In this document: positions 27,617-36,190 of the stretch, in pieces | Numbering within the stretch: position 1 is the first letter of the stretch | Layout of the letters: each line of letters starts with the position of its first letter | NCBI GenBank assembly: GCA_965230195.1 | Contig: OZ245997.1 | Location: 3,596,001 to 3,660,000 of the forward strand | Source: Putridiphycobacter sp965230195 | GTDB taxonomy: Bacteria > Bacteroidota > Bacteroidia > Flavobacteriales_D > Crocinitomicaceae | Direction: 5' to 3' | Length of the DNA: 64,000 nt | The notes under the pieces: model-generated | The model's input: only the letters and a program-made list of their open reading frames with translations | Database searches by the model: none | What the model was told of the DNA's origin: nothing | Made by a program: the position numbers and the translations under genes

Positions 27617-28213
27617 CTACTTGTTTTTAATCTTTTCCCAGGTTTGGTACATTTGTTCCTGCCTTGGTCTTCCTGCTTCGATTTCGGTTAAAGGTTCACA
27701 AGGTTTTAAAGTGGCATGACATTCAGATGGTAACTTTTGATACAAGGCTGTTCCCATGGTTTTCCATTTAATCATATCATCAGAAACAGTTTTGATAACC
27801 TTTGCAGGGTTTCCTACAACCAAGCTTCGTTTGTCAATCTCCATTTTTGCCGGTACAAAAGATAATGCACCAATAATACATTCCTCACCAATCACAACAT
27901 CATCCATCACCACCGCATTCATTCCAATTAAAGTATTTTCTCCAATGGTACCACCATGTATAATTGCACCATGACCTATATGAGCACCCTTTTTTAACGT
28001 AACGGTAGTTCCCGGAAACATATGAACCGTGCAGTTTTCCTGTACATTACAGCCATCTTCAATTATAATTTGTCCCCAATCGCCACGTAAAGCGGCACCA
28101 GGACCAATATAAACATCCTTGCCAATAATTACATTACCAGTAACATTAGCCTGAGGGTGGACAAATGACGAAGGATGAATAACCGGTTTAAATCCATTAA
28201 ATTCGAAAATCAT
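27617..28213 (-). CDS. paaY: PaaY-like hexapeptide-repeat protein (gamma-carbonic-anhydrase family)
   Basis: The left-handed beta-helix hexapeptide repeats run from ~10 to ~155. Metal-ligand histidines typical of gamma-class enzymes are present in CTVHMFPG and GHGAIIHGG. The C-terminal segment (IKWKTMGTALYQKL ... LTEIEAGRPRQ) matches the PaaY/CaiE tail well, so I prefer that subgroup. PaaY is a CoA thioesterase or carbonic-anhydrase-like protein linked to phenylacetate catabolism; no paa genes are seen here. Its ATG overlaps the stop of the upstream membrane protein by four bases (ATGA), in an operon with accA. Confidence 0.85.
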   Translation of the reverse strand: MIFEFNGFKPVIHPSSFVHPQANVTGNVIIGKDVYIGPGAALRGDWGQIIIEDGCNVQENCTVHMFPGTTVTLKKGAHIGHGAIIHGGTIGENTLIGMNAVVMDDVVIGEECIIGALSFVPAKMEIDKRSLVVGNPAKVIKTVSDDMIKWKTMGTALYQKLPSECHATLKPCEPLTEIEAGRPRQEQMYQTWEKIKNK

Positions 28214-28923
28214 ACTGCAGATTGTTTTAAGCCTTTGTATAAACCAAAGATACCCAAATAGAAGTAAGTAATCCCTATCATTAACAAAATATGACTGAAA
28301 TCGTTTTTATCAAACCACTGATGAAGGTTAATCTTTAACAAAAAGATAAAGGCCGTGGGTAACATCACCAAAACACCCAGCCAAAAATATTTAAACTTAA
28401 CCGATATTCTTTCGGTATATTTAAACCCCAGAATACCAGCAGCACTGGATACACCAACAATTGTATTGATAGCAACAGGTAAAAACGGCAGATTTGGATT
28501 ATGTGTTTTATCTGCAAATATCAACAAGTAAAGGAAAACCAAAAAAACAACAACCAGCTTAATGATTGAAATCTGATTTAGTAAACGCACTGTATTTTTA
28601 TTCCAGTAGAGGGATATCATTGCTTTTTCAAGGAAAAATATAGCTAACGGTCCCGAAATCCATGAAGGTATTTTACCAACTATACCCAATTGATTGTAGA
28701 AAGTATGACCAATTCCACCAACAAAAGCACCAATACCAAACAGGATAAAGAATAATTTCCAGTTTTTATAAAAAGGTAGCTCGGAGTTGATGTTTTTTGA
28801 CATTTTATAAGCAAAAAACAAACTCAATCCACCCATTAAGGTATCGGTTATAATCGCCATTGGCTCCAATAACTCAAGCCCCATAAATTGAAATTCAATT
28901 TTGGGAAAATCCACTCCGATCAT
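28210..28923 (-). CDS. Polytopic membrane protein, 237 aa
   Basis: I cannot name the family. Seven or so hydrophobic helices are visible, e.g. FFILFGIGAFVGGIGHTFY, IKLVVVFLVFLYLLIF, FLPVAINTIVGVSSAAGILGF, YFWLGVLVMLPTAFIFLL and ILLMIGITYFYLGIFGLY. The first ~25 residues (FPKIEFQFMGLELLEPMAIITDTLMGG) are periplasmic or membrane-entering. It lies five bases after accA and overlaps the PaaY-like gene, so all three are likely co-transcribed. Confidence 0.75.
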   Translation of the reverse strand: MIGVDFPKIEFQFMGLELLEPMAIITDTLMGGLSLFFAYKMSKNINSELPFYKNWKLFFILFGIGAFVGGIGHTFYNQLGIVGKIPSWISGPLAIFFLEKAMISLYWNKNTVRLLNQISIIKLVVVFLVFLYLLIFADKTHNPNLPFLPVAINTIVGVSSAAGILGFKYTERISVKFKYFWLGVLVMLPTAFIFLLKINLHQWFDKNDFSHILLMIGITYFYLGIFGLYKGLKQSAV

Positions 28924-28928
28924 TTGAT

Positions 28929-29888
28929 TTATCTTCCTTTAAAGACCCCCATATCACAGAACTTATCAATTCGCTTATTCATTCTTTTGTCCGGGTCAAG
29001 TTTCTCTAATCTTTCAACATTTTTGAGGATTGACGTTTTAACGGTATCAAATGTTTCTGTTCTGTTTCTGTGCGCACCACCTAATGGTTCTTTTATGATC
29101 TCATCAACAATTTTAAGTGCTTTCATATCTGTTGATGTTAACTTTAATGCTGTTGCAGCCTGCTCTTTATAATCCCAGCTTCTCCATAAAATAGTCGAAC
29201 AATTTTCAGGAGAAATAACTGAATACCATGAGTTTTCAAGCATAATTACTCTATCACCCACACCTATACCTAAAGCACCTCCGGAAGCACCTTCTCCAAT
29301 GATAATACAAATCACAGGAACCTTAAGACGCATCATTTCATAGATATTTCTTGCAATTGCTTCACCTTGTCCACGTTCTTCAGCTTCAATTCCGGGAAAA
29401 GCACCTGGAGTATCAATAAATGTAACAATTGGTTTATTAAACTTTTCAGCTAATTTAAAAAGTCTTAAAGCTTTTCTATATCCTTCAGGGTTAGGCATAC
29501 CAAAATTACGGTATTGACGCATTTTAGTATTAATTCCTTTTTGCTGACCAACTAACATATATGTTTTACCGTCAATCTGACCAAAACCACCTACCATGGC
29601 TTTGTCATCTTTTACATTTCTGTCACCATGTAATTCAATAAAATTACCATCTGTTAAGGCATTAATATAATCCAAAGAGTATGGTCTGTCCGGATGACGG
29701 GATAATTGTACCCTTTGCCAAGGTGTTAAATCTTTAAAAATCTCCTTAATTGTTTGGCTCTTCTTTTTTTCTAAGTCTTTTATCAATTTCGAAGAATCCA
29801 CTCCACTATTCACTTCAACTTCCTTTACTTTCAGGATTTCATCCTGTATTAATTTAATTGGTTCTTCAAACTGTAAATAATTTTCCAT
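28929..29888 (-). CDS. accA: Acetyl-CoA carboxylase carboxyltransferase, alpha subunit
   Basis: AccA is one half of the carboxyltransferase that makes malonyl-CoA for fatty acid synthesis. The 319-residue length is standard. Motifs seen are LTPWQRVQLSRHPDRPY, FIELHGDR, MVGGFGQIDGK, TFIDTPGAFPGIEAEERGQGEAIA, IGEGASGGALGI and the C-terminal EPLGGAHRN. It leads a unit with a membrane protein and the PaaY-like protein. The accB/C/D partners are elsewhere. Confidence 0.97.
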   Translation of the reverse strand: MENYLQFEEPIKLIQDEILKVKEVEVNSGVDSSKLIKDLEKKKSQTIKEIFKDLTPWQRVQLSRHPDRPYSLDYINALTDGNFIELHGDRNVKDDKAMVGGFGQIDGKTYMLVGQQKGINTKMRQYRNFGMPNPEGYRKALRLFKLAEKFNKPIVTFIDTPGAFPGIEAEERGQGEAIARNIYEMMRLKVPVICIIIGEGASGGALGIGVGDRVIMLENSWYSVISPENCSTILWRSWDYKEQAATALKLTSTDMKALKIVDEIIKEPLGGAHRNRTETFDTVKTSILKNVERLEKLDPDKRMNKRIDKFCDMGVFKGR

Positions 29889-30091
29889 AAGGTAAAATGT
29901 ATTATTTGGGGGCGAAATTTAAGTAATATTTTAATTGGTTGGAATAATAACAATCAAAATATTACAATTTTCTTTCTATTGGGTTCCGTAATTTTTAATC
30001 TATTTTTAAATGTATACTGATCGCTTTAAATCAGAGTACAAATTTAAGTATAATTACTCAATTTGGTTATCTTCGTACCAGAAACCAATTT

Positions 30092-30892
30092 ATGATCTGT
30101 TTTCCAAATACTAAAATTAATATTGGACTAAATATTGTTGGAAAAAGAGATGATGGTTTCCATAATATAGAAAGTATTTTTTACCCGGTCCCCTTCTGTG
30201 ATATATTAGAAATTAACACCGGTAAAAACATTGATTTCCAGACTTCAGGATTAATTATAGATGGTAATGATCAGGATAATCTCGTGCTGAAGGCTTTTCA
30301 TTTATTAGCTGATAAATATAAAATTGGACCTGCCAGAATTCACCTTCATAAGCAAATACCTATGGGAGCTGGTTTAGGAGGAGGTTCAGCTGATGCTGCC
30401 TCTGCTTTGGTATTATTGAATCGTTTATTTAACCTGAATTTATCAGAAAGTGTTCTTGAAGAACTTGCCTTAAGTTTAGGTAGTGATTGTCCGTTTTTTG
30501 TTAAAAACATTCCTCAATATGTAACCGGACGGGGAGAAAACCTTAAACCGGTTGAGGTTGATTTAAAGGGTTATTATATTTACCTTATTAATAATGGTAC
30601 CCACGTCAGCACAAAAGAAGCTTACTCAGGAATTTCTCCTGAACATTCAACGCAGGATTTAAGAGAATTGGTTAGACTACCTGTTTCTGAATGGAGAAAT
30701 TCTATTAAAAATGATTTTGAAGTCAGCGTTTTTAAAAACCATCCTGAATTAAAACGACTTAAGCAAAATTTGTGCGATAAGGGCGCTGACTATGCTTCAA
30801 TGACAGGCTCTGGATCTACAATGTATGGTTTATTCAAAAAAGCACCTGAATTGAGTTATAAGTTTGATTTCGAAAAAATTATTAAACTGTAA
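30092..30892 (+). CDS. ispE: 4-diphosphocytidyl-2-C-methyl-D-erythritol kinase
   Basis: IspE phosphorylates CDP-methylerythritol in the MEP isoprenoid pathway. This GHMP kinase has PNTKINIGLNIVGKRDDGFH at the N-terminus, the glycine-rich ATP motif PMGAGLGGGSADAAS (90-104), LGSDCPFF and the C-terminal SMTGSGSTMYGLF. The 266-residue length is normal. A near-consensus -7 TATCTTCG lies at 30068-30075, 16 bases before the ATG. It is monocistronic and divergent from accA. Confidence 0.96.
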   Translation: MICFPNTKINIGLNIVGKRDDGFHNIESIFYPVPFCDILEINTGKNIDFQTSGLIIDGNDQDNLVLKAFHLLADKYKIGPARIHLHKQIPMGAGLGGGSADAASALVLLNRLFNLNLSESVLEELALSLGSDCPFFVKNIPQYVTGRGENLKPVEVDLKGYYIYLINNGTHVSTKEAYSGISPEHSTQDLRELVRLPVSEWRNSIKNDFEVSVFKNHPELKRLKQNLCDKGADYASMTGSGSTMYGLFKKAPELSYKFDFEKIIKL

Positions 30893-30919
30893 ATAAACAC
30901 ATTAACCTCTGATTTTCGA

Positions 30920-30941
30920 TTTCTTAACCTAGGTTAAGAAA
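30920..30941. promoter_or_regulatory. 22-bp perfect palindrome, probable operator
   Basis: Two fully complementary 11-base halves (TTTCTTAACCT and AGGTTAAGAAA) meet without a spacer. The site lies 28 bp after ispE and 15 bp upstream of the -33 box of the DoxX/YceI promoter. With no loop and no T-tract it suits an operator for a dimeric regulator better than a terminator. Confidence 0.65.
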
Positions 30942-30956
30942 ATGATAGAGCTAATA

Positions 30957-30988
30957 TTTGGGACCAATTTAATTTCAATCTAATTTTG
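30957..30988 (+). promoter_or_regulatory. Consensus Bacteroidota promoter of the DoxX-YceI-OB operon
   Basis: TTTG (30957-30960), a 20-nt spacer and TAATTTTG (30981-30988) match the phylum's -33/-7 consensus fully. The transcription start would be near 30995, ~11 bases before the ATG at 31006. Confidence 0.7.
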
Positions 30989-31005
30989 TACTAAACTTTT
31001 AGGAG

Positions 31006-31362
31006 ATGGACAAAAAAAGGAAAATTGCCGGATGGATTTTAGCACTGTTTATAGGAGGACTCTTATTAATGAGTGGTGTATTCAAATTTTTTGATGAAAA
31101 CCTGACAAATAATTTTATCAGGTACCAACTTGAAGACTGGCAAACAATTATCGCACTTGGTGAAATTGGTTCAGCATTGCTTTTTATTTTTCCCAGAACT
31201 AATTTAATTGGTGGATTACTATTGAGTGCATTCTTTGGTGGCACAATTCTGGTACATATGTCACACGGTGAGCCCTTTTTTCAACAAACGGCATTACTTA
31301 TAATGGTTTGGGTAGTTATCTTTTTGAGACATCCACACCTGAGTATAATTAATAATAAATAA
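31006..31362 (+). CDS. DoxX/MauE-like small membrane protein
   Basis: Four hydrophobic helices make up this 118-residue protein: IAGWILALFIGGLLLMSGVFKFF, WQTIIALGEIGSALLFIFP, LIGGLLLSAFFGGTIL and TALLIMVWVVIFL. The first helix ends in GVFKFFD, and the topology is that of DoxX-like/MauE-type inner membrane proteins, often associated with redox or thiol stress. A purine-rich AGGAG is directly fused to the ATG and is too close to act as a ribosome-binding site. It heads an operon with YceI and OB-fold genes. Confidence 0.8.
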   Translation: MDKKRKIAGWILALFIGGLLLMSGVFKFFDENLTNNFIRYQLEDWQTIIALGEIGSALLFIFPRTNLIGGLLLSAFFGGTILVHMSHGEPFFQQTALLIMVWVVIFLRHPHLSIINNK

Positions 31363-31401
31363 CAAAACGAGCCATTCAGGCAACAAACAAAATTATCACT
31401 T

Positions 31402-31944
31402 ATGAAACGATTATTTAAAATCACATTAGCCATTTTATTTGCAGGAGTATTTTCAGTAAACTCCAATGCACAGGAAAACAAAATTACAAAGACCGCACAC
31501 ATTAAGTTTTACTCAGAAAAAGGTGGGATTTCAGCAAATAACTATGCTGTGGTCAGTAAATTAAACGCTGCAACCGGAGAAATGATATTTTCTGCTCCCA
31601 TACAAGGCTTTGAATTCCCTAATGCCACCATGCAAAAACACTTTAATCAGGAAGGTGTTATGAATTCGCAGGCTTTTCCAAAAGCAAAATTTGTTGGTAA
31701 AATCACCAATCTTTCTGAAATCGACCTGACAAAAGATGGCGATTACTCTGTAAATGTAACAGGTAAATTAACTATTAAGGGTACTACCAATGATGTTACA
31801 ACCAAAGGAAAGATCAGTGTTAAGGCTGGCAAAATTGTAGCTACTTCTACCTTTACAATTGACCGTTTTATATATGGTGTAACCAGCAAGAAAAAGTCTG
31901 TATCACAAAATATTGAACTGACTATTAAAGCCACTTATGAATAA
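31402..31944 (+). CDS. YceI family periplasmic protein
   Basis: A signal peptide (~1-24, ending SNAQ) is followed by a YceI lipocalin-like beta-barrel: KTAHIKFYSEKGG, FSAPIQGFEFPNATMQKHFN, FPKAKFVGKITN, YSVNVTGKLTIKGTTNDVT and a final IELTIKA strand. YceI proteins bind isoprenoid-type lipids in the periplasm. The 180-residue length is typical. It lies 39 bp after the DoxX-like gene and overlaps the next gene by eight bases. Confidence 0.9.
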   Translation: MKRLFKITLAILFAGVFSVNSNAQENKITKTAHIKFYSEKGGISANNYAVVSKLNAATGEMIFSAPIQGFEFPNATMQKHFNQEGVMNSQAFPKAKFVGKITNLSEIDLTKDGDYSVNVTGKLTIKGTTNDVTTKGKISVKAGKIVATSTFTIDRFIYGVTSKKKSVSQNIELTIKATYE

Positions 31945-32398
31945 GTATAAATATTATATTATTGTAGTTGGCTGCTTTTTTCTTTTTGGAATTGGTACTG
32001 CACTTAACATATGGTTTACGCCACATGTGGATGTGCAGTCCAGCCCTACTTTCGAAAAAATTGCAGTTAAAACCTTTATTGATCAGGCAATAGAAGATAT
32101 TAATACTTTTAATCAAAAGTACTTATCGGCTGACGGCGAATCAAAAATAATTGAGATAGAAGGCCTTGTATCCAATATTAGTAAAAACATGAATAACGAA
32201 ACTGTTATTCTGTTAAAGGATGCATCTTTTAAAGACGCAGGCGTTATGTGTACCTTGATCGATACTAATATTCAAGCGCTTCCGGTAGAAAACAGTTTAA
32301 TTACCATCAAGGGGATTATCCGGTCCGGAGCAGAATATGATGAAGATCTTGAATTGTATATTGATGCAGTTCTTGAAAAAGGTAAAATTGTTAATTAA
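31937..32398 (+). CDS. Membrane-anchored OB-fold (tRNA_anti-like) protein
   Basis: One N-terminal membrane helix (YYIIVVGCFFLFGIGTALNIWF) anchors a ~120-residue periplasmic domain. The second half (IIEIEGLVSNISKNMNNETVI, LLKDASFKDAGVMCTL, NSLITIKGIIRSG) follows the tRNA_anti-like OB-fold pattern found in small bacterial envelope proteins. It is translationally coupled to yceI by an 8-base overlap. In Bacteroidota this kind of gene often travels with yceI; the joint function is unknown. Confidence 0.75.
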   Translation: MNKYKYYIIVVGCFFLFGIGTALNIWFTPHVDVQSSPTFEKIAVKTFIDQAIEDINTFNQKYLSADGESKIIEIEGLVSNISKNMNNETVILLKDASFKDAGVMCTLIDTNIQALPVENSLITIKGIIRSGAEYDEDLELYIDAVLEKGKIVN

Positions 32399-32466
32399 AA
32401 CTAAATCGTTACATTTTTATAACTCAGCCATAATATTGACATAATCCTGTTTTTTCCTGTAGATGA

Positions 32467-32474
32467 TAACTTTG
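32467..32474 (+). promoter_or_regulatory. -7 promoter element, near-leaderless
   Basis: TAACTTTG matches TAnnTTTG exactly and ends seven bases before the ATG at 32482. A -33 box at the correct spacing is not evident. Confidence 0.45.
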
Positions 32475-32481
32475 AGAGATC

Positions 32482-33465
32482 ATGAAATCAGGAAATTTCG
32501 GTATTTTAATCTCTATTGTATTACTGGTTTGGGGCTGTAGAAAAGACAATTGGGATGAAGATTTGGGGAGTATTTGCCAGGACAGTTATTTTTCTTTTTC
32601 TTCACCCGGAGCAGATACCTCTTATGTAAATGTTTACGAATCAGGTCCGGTATCAGGCTACACTTCATCAGGACAATACCGATTCGGTAAAATAATATCG
32701 AACCCAAACAATCCTTTTGAAATTTTAGTGATTAGGGTTTCAACCGATAATTATAACCCGGACAATGAATTAGTAATATTTAATTTTTGCACAGGGGAGT
32801 CAAAAATTATAACAACCAATGTGGTCAGCCCTATTCAGTGGACTAAAACCAATTGGATTGTTTTCAGACAGCATGACCAGCAAAGTTTTAAAGTTAAGCC
32901 AAACGGTGATAGCCTGACAGCAATACAGTTTAATGAGACCTATGCCGCTATTGCAGACTGGAGCCCATCCGGCAAACAATACTGTTATTTTGCAAATGGT
33001 CAGTACCATATAAAAAAATACAATGATCAGAATATTGGAACAACTAAACTTGACGGATTCAATACATTAAAATGGTATTCTGAAGATCAGCTAGCAGGTG
33101 TAAAGCAAAAACATTTGTACCTCTACACTATTAAAAGTAAAACCACAGGAATTTTGAATTCAACTCCATTTAATGGCTATGATTTTGTCCTTGACGAAAA
33201 CAGGAAATTTTGCTATACCATTAATGAACATCAGCTGTTAAGATATAATATTCAGGACAGAATTTCCTGTGATACACTTTTGACATTACCCTATAACAAC
33301 TCATTTCGATCAATCGACTGTCTTAAAAAGCAAAACAAATTAATCATTACAATGGATCGTTTAGAATGGCAAGATTCAGTTCAAAAAATAATTACAGAAA
33401 CCAGTTTTATAATTTTGGCAGACACCAAAACATTTGATTTAAGAACGGTTAAACTACCTGGGTAA
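32482..33465 (+). CDS. Hypothetical lipoprotein, beta-propeller-like
   Basis: A lipoprotein signal ends at Cys19 (LLVWGCRKDNWDE). The mature ~305 residues contain WD40/TolB-like strand repeats: PFEILVIRVSTDN, PIQWTKTNWIVFRQHD, AIADWSPSGKQYCYF, TLKWYSEDQLAGV and FRSIDCLKKQNKLI. The 'W-SPSGK' motif is characteristic of PD40-type propeller blades. No catalytic residues are seen; a binding or scaffold role on a membrane is inferred. It is a single-gene unit. Confidence 0.75.
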   Translation: MKSGNFGILISIVLLVWGCRKDNWDEDLGSICQDSYFSFSSPGADTSYVNVYESGPVSGYTSSGQYRFGKIISNPNNPFEILVIRVSTDNYNPDNELVIFNFCTGESKIITTNVVSPIQWTKTNWIVFRQHDQQSFKVKPNGDSLTAIQFNETYAAIADWSPSGKQYCYFANGQYHIKKYNDQNIGTTKLDGFNTLKWYSEDQLAGVKQKHLYLYTIKSKTTGILNSTPFNGYDFVLDENRKFCYTINEHQLLRYNIQDRISCDTLLTLPYNNSFRSIDCLKKQNKLIITMDRLEWQDSVQKIITETSFIILADTKTFDLRTVKLPG

Positions 33466-33551
33466 TTACCCCCATTATTTTATATTACAATTAAATAGTT
33501 ACTTTAATTTGAAACATGTAAGTAGCTGATTAATAAATTAAAAATAAATAA

Positions 33552-34259
33552 TTAATCCAACCTGGACAAAAATCTTAGAATAAGTAAAATGATTACTATT
33601 ATTGAAACAACAATATGCCAGGACGCTTTTGACTCAAATTTAGTTTGATGTGCCAAAGCCTCTTTTTTTAATTCGCTTTCAAAATTAATTTCCTGCAATC
33701 TGTTAATTACTTTTTCGTAAATTTTAAAGCTGATTTCATCACTCATTCTTCTAACACGTTTCAAAATACCAGCTATTTCAATCAGTACTTCTCCAAATTC
33801 CTGTTTTTTTACTGACATTTGCTCGGTTTCAACCTTATTTAATATGGTTACCACAAGTGGGTCCAACATTGGATTAATTTTATCCAACCCGGTTATAGCA
33901 TCATATTTACTGACACGAATAATTTTTAAAAAGTCGTTAGCCGATTCAATGGCCTGATCTATATGATGAATCAAAGTATCACTTAGCTTTGCCATGACAT
34001 CTTTATTAGCAAGAAAAGAAGCTCTCAGTGCTGCACTGATTGGTCCACGGTCACCATTGCGATTATTCGCATATACAGTCACAAAGGCGTCATAGTACTT
34101 AGGACTAATCCAATCAACAAAAGCCTGATCCATCTCATCTGTTCTTTTTATTGAACTTAAGGTTGAATACTTTTTTTCATTAATTAATAAGTTGAGACTT
34201 TTGTTACCGGTAACAATTTCATTGTACTTTATTTCATCTTCATTTATTTCATACCCCAT
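33552..34259 (-). CDS. Tail-anchored helical protein, 235 aa
   Basis: I do not recognise it. The protein lacks a signal peptide, is predominantly helical (KVETEQMSVKKQEFGEVLIEIAGILKRVRRM and other amphipathic stretches) and ends in a single hydrophobic segment (WHIVVSIIVIILLILRFL, ~213-230), so it is probably a C-terminally anchored cytoplasmic protein. An internal motif RNGDRGPISAALRASFLANKD is distinctive. Single gene, 57% or so of the flanking 300 bp is non-coding. Function unknown. Confidence 0.7.
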   Translation of the reverse strand: MGYEINEDEIKYNEIVTGNKSLNLLINEKKYSTLSSIKRTDEMDQAFVDWISPKYYDAFVTVYANNRNGDRGPISAALRASFLANKDVMAKLSDTLIHHIDQAIESANDFLKIIRVSKYDAITGLDKINPMLDPLVVTILNKVETEQMSVKKQEFGEVLIEIAGILKRVRRMSDEISFKIYEKVINRLQEINFESELKKEALAHQTKFESKASWHIVVSIIVIILLILRFLSRLD

Positions 34260-34555
34260 AATAACATGTTTTCGCAGACCTTAAACCCGCTTTATGCACT
34301 AAAGAATCTATTACTGCTTGAAATCACTTCAAAATAGTTCATTATGCCTGATTTTGAAATATCATCATAATGGTGACTATGCTGACATTACAAAATCAGC
34401 TATTTTATTGTGCTTTCAAGCCTCATTACGATCTTTCAATACATAAAACAGGTTAAATTTAAAAAAATGATTTACTCGACCTTCACCATTTTGTAAATTC
34501 GGACAATTAGTCCGTTAACCGTTAATAAAAATTAATCTGATATTGGGTAAAAGCA
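34260..34555. other. Intergenic region, 296 bp
   Basis: This lies between two minus-strand genes. It contains a small hairpin CGGAC-AATTA-GTCCG at 34500-34514 downstream of the GSCFA gene, without a T-tract. I see no ORF, tRNA or consensus promoter. Confidence 0.4.
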
Positions 34556-35488
34556 TTAATCAACGCTCAAAAGTTGAGCTATTTCAACTTCTAATTGCCT
34601 TATTTTTGTTTTATGCTGATCTTTTTGTACTTCGTCAGCAAATAAGAAGCGGTGATTCTTTAAATTATTGTATTTATCAATGATGCTGATTACATTAAAC
34701 GTTTTTTCGGAGAAAAATGATGCCTTAAAATGCTCATAAATATAATCAACCGCCATACCGTTAGGATGGATTAAATCACTATTATAAAACCTGTAATCTC
34801 TTAAATCATCCATTAAAATTTCATAAGCAGGATAGTAAATCACATTTTCAGGAAACTCCTGGCTAAGATACTGTGATAGTAAAATAAGAGCGGCCTTACT
34901 CCTCATGTTCTCCACTATTCCATCCTTTATATGTCTGACCGGACTCACGGTTAAAATCACCTTTAGTTTAGGTTGACGTTTAAATAAGTCGGAAAACAGT
35001 TTAAGATATTGACTTTTTAAATTATCAACATCAAGGAATTGTTTTTCAAAGCGGTTCGCATTTTGTTTTTGGCAATTGGCTATAATTCTCCCTGTTGATT
35101 TGACTTTATAAGCCCATGCTGTCCCAAAAGTAAGTGCTAATATATTGCTATGACTCAATTTGTCTTGAAGCCTGTTGCTTGTATTATTAACCAGATCTTC
35201 AAATTCACTAACACTTTCTGACCTGAATTTAGAGTGAAAATCAAGGGATACCGCCCCACTATTTGCTTCAATTACATGCTCAGACTCAAATACATCTCCT
35301 TTAAGGATATTTAGAATTGATACAGGGTTGAATAATATACCAAAAGGGTTTACCAGGATATTAAATTGCTGGTCTGCGAGTTTTGTTCCAATATTTTCAG
35401 AAAAGCAGGAGCCTATGGCTATTATCTTAGATTGATGATCTATCAAACCTTTAAAAGGCAGTAGGGGCATTTCTGTTCTAAACTTCAT
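34556..35488 (-). CDS. GSCFA domain protein
   Basis: The 310-residue protein starts at the ATG at 35488 (MKFRTEMPLLPF); an upstream in-frame GTG at 35557 would overlap the ABC gene by 80 bases and has no homology to support it. The family motif GSCFSENIG stands at ~27-35 and the central LTFGTAWAY and LTVSPVRHIKDG are typical, as is HPNG near ~245. GSCFA proteins resemble SGNH/GDSL esterases but their substrate is unknown. The gene overlaps the ABC ATPase by 11 bases, so the two are translationally coupled, with acyl-CoA reductase upstream. Confidence 0.88.
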   Translation of the reverse strand: MKFRTEMPLLPFKGLIDHQSKIIAIGSCFSENIGTKLADQQFNILVNPFGILFNPVSILNILKGDVFESEHVIEANSGAVSLDFHSKFRSESVSEFEDLVNNTSNRLQDKLSHSNILALTFGTAWAYKVKSTGRIIANCQKQNANRFEKQFLDVDNLKSQYLKLFSDLFKRQPKLKVILTVSPVRHIKDGIVENMRSKAALILLSQYLSQEFPENVIYYPAYEILMDDLRDYRFYNSDLIHPNGMAVDYIYEHFKASFFSEKTFNVISIIDKYNNLKNHRFLFADEVQKDQHKTKIRQLEVEIAQLLSVD

Positions 35489-36188
35489 ATCCGAAAAGTT
35501 GTTTAATCCGTTCATCAAAAAAAGCCTTATCGGTACTGTGTTCAATTCTACCTTCACTGATCCAGATTAAGCCATTACAGTACTTAGAAATCAATTCAAC
35601 ATCATGAGTGGAAAATATGATCAGTTTTCCCGTTTGTTCAACAATCCTGTTCAACGTTTTAATAATGTACCGGCGATTTACAATATCCAAAAATGCAGTG
35701 GGTTCATCCAGAATAACACACTGTGTATCTTGTGCCAATGCCCGTCCAATCATTACCAATTGCTTTTCTCCGTCACTTAATGCATTAAATAATCTGTTTT
35801 CAAAACTATTCAGGTTGAGCATTTCCAGCGCATGGTTTATGGCTTGCTCATCATCCTTCGAATTCGTTCCAAAAATGTTTTGATAGGGTAATCTTCCCAA
35901 GCCAATAACATCCCGTACAGTATAATTTCCGAAAATATCCGGTTTAGTATAAACAATACTGATTTGTTTTGATTTTTCAGATAGCGGTAAATCAAATACG
36001 GATTGATCCTTCCAAAAAACCTTTCCATCACTTATATTTCTTTGCCCAATCAGGGCACTTAAAAAAGTAGATTTACCAGCACCATTTCTGCCAACTAAAG
36101 CCCATAGCCCATCTTTAATTTCCAAAGAACGACAGGTCACTTCCCGCTCGGTGCCTAATGGTATTGATATATCGTTAACAGTAAACAA
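35478..36188 (-). CDS. ABC transporter-type ATPase without visible permease
   Basis: This is a FecE/cobalamin-type ATP-binding subunit. Walker A GRNGAGKST (33-41), signature LSDGEKQ (137-143), Walker B CVILDEPT (157-164) and H-loop STHD (~193) are intact. Where the Q-loop glutamine is expected the sequence reads IVYTKPD, so that residue seems replaced. The frame is closed upstream by a stop and the only plausible start is TTG at 36188, two bases after the acyl-CoA reductase stop. No membrane or binding protein is encoded nearby. It sits between acyl-CoA reductase and GSCFA in one operon. Confidence 0.9.
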   Translation of the reverse strand: MFTVNDISIPLGTEREVTCRSLEIKDGLWALVGRNGAGKSTFLSALIGQRNISDGKVFWKDQSVFDLPLSEKSKQISIVYTKPDIFGNYTVRDVIGLGRLPYQNIFGTNSKDDEQAINHALEMLNLNSFENRLFNALSDGEKQLVMIGRALAQDTQCVILDEPTAFLDIVNRRYIIKTLNRIVEQTGKLIIFSTHDVELISKYCNGLIWISEGRIEHSTDKAFFDERIKQLFGYEV

Positions 36189-36190
36189 GA

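Noticed and set aside
31001..31005. AGGAG as a Shine-Dalgarno site of the DoxX-like gene
   Set aside because: It touches the ATG with no spacing, so it cannot pair with 16S rRNA while positioning the start codon.
35489..35557. N-terminal extension of the GSCFA protein from a GTG
   Set aside because: It would overlap the ABC gene by 80 bases, and homology starts at MKFRTEMP (ATG 35488).
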